DNA from: Helicobacteraceae bacterium
GTDB lineage: Bacteria; Campylobacterota; Campylobacteria; Campylobacterales; SZUA-545
Length of the DNA stretch: 14,038 nt
NCBI GenBank assembly: GCA_031273735.1
Contig: JAISRI010000036.1
Coordinates: forward strand, 1-14,038
Direction of reading: 5' to 3'
Made by a program: the position numbers and the translations under genes. The notes beneath the pieces were generated by a model. That model worked only from the letters and a program-made list of their open reading frames with translations. It had not been told where the DNA came from and ran no database searches. The first letter of the stretch is position 1; every line of letters begins with the position of its first letter. Of the stretch, positions 13,839 through 14,038 are shown one piece after another.

Positions 13839-14038
13839 AGGCTCGCGCGATATTCTAAAAAACTGTATTCGATAAGGCAAAACCGCCGCCTTTCGTCCTT
13901 TCCGCCCCGCTTATATATTAACGGCGCTTACAACCCGTTTTTGAAAGCGCCATTGCCCGATCGTCGCTATTTTGCCGAGTTGAGGAGGGAGCGCAAAAGA
14001 AATTTTATGCAACGTCGTTCAACGATCTTCTATTAAAC
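13839..14038 (+). other. Terminal 200 nt without a supported gene
   Basis: The frame of rarA remains open for 65 codons after its TAA, to a TAA at 14034, but no start codon with a usable SD opens it. A hairpin GGCGCTT (13923-13929) / AAGCGCC (13945-13951) with a 15-nt loop, extendable by CAA/TTG after one mismatch, is present but has no U-tract. An SD-like GAGGAGGGA (13982-13990) is followed 16 nt later by an ATG (14007) that gives only nine codons. Confidence 0.5.

Noticed and set aside
14007..14036. ATG after an SD-like GAGGAGGGA at the right end
   Set aside because: Spacing is 16 nt and the frame closes after nine codons.

Overview
The window looks like a chromosomal segment of a Gram-negative bacterium, most likely Campylobacterota (Epsilonproteobacteria) or a close relative. 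That placement is by eye. It rests on a PseI-type pseudaminic acid synthase that reads very like the Campylobacter enzyme, a WaaF-type ADP-heptose transferase, pseudopilin-like genes, TATAAT-type -10 boxes with weak -35 boxes, and the run rluB-like, yjbQ, rarA. GC is near 50 %. The palindrome GCGATCGC is strikingly common: at least 13 copies by eye in 14 kb, where chance predicts about 0.2.

Layout. (1) 1-1763 is a tight three-gene run: the C-terminal P/Homo-B-like domain of a protein cut by the window edge (probably a subtilisin-like S8 protease), a small secreted protein that resembles a free-standing S8 propeptide, and a GspK-like minor pseudopilin. This reads as a secreted protease, its separate prodomain and part of an export apparatus. 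(2) 1764-2481 is a 718-nt stretch without a convincing large gene. It holds an inverted pair of dRS3-like palindromes (ATTCCC-N8-GGGAAT) and a (GA)16 dinucleotide tract inside a small ORF that has a good ribosome binding site. (3) 2482-4211 is a two-gene unit: an RNase HI-fold protein that has lost two of its catalytic acids, and a lipoprotein with a formylglycine-generating-enzyme-like C-terminal domain. (4) 4212-4448 carries another palindromic repeat, followed by a periplasmic protein of unknown function (4449-5045).

(5) 5108-8159 is a translationally coupled surface-glycan operon: pseI, waaF and a GT4 glycosyltransferase, joined by 4-nt ATGA or GTGA overlaps. After a 194-nt structured gap comes a NodB-like polysaccharide deacetylase (8354-9304). 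Its 3' end has been duplicated in tandem, and the second copy (9303-9473) is frameshifted. Converging on it from the minus strand are a GT9 heptosyltransferase-like gene and an overlapping DUF6165 gene. Together these genes suggest LPS core or O-chain assembly with pseudaminic acid and a deacetylated sugar or lipid intermediate.

(6) 10955-13838 is housekeeping on the plus strand: a small TPR-like protein, an RsuA/RluB-family pseudouridine synthase that may be translated from a leaderless mRNA, YjbQ overlapping it by 65 nt, and the AAA+ ATPase RarA with its own promoter. The last 200 nt hold no gene I can support. I see no tRNA, rRNA, CRISPR array, transposase or integrase.
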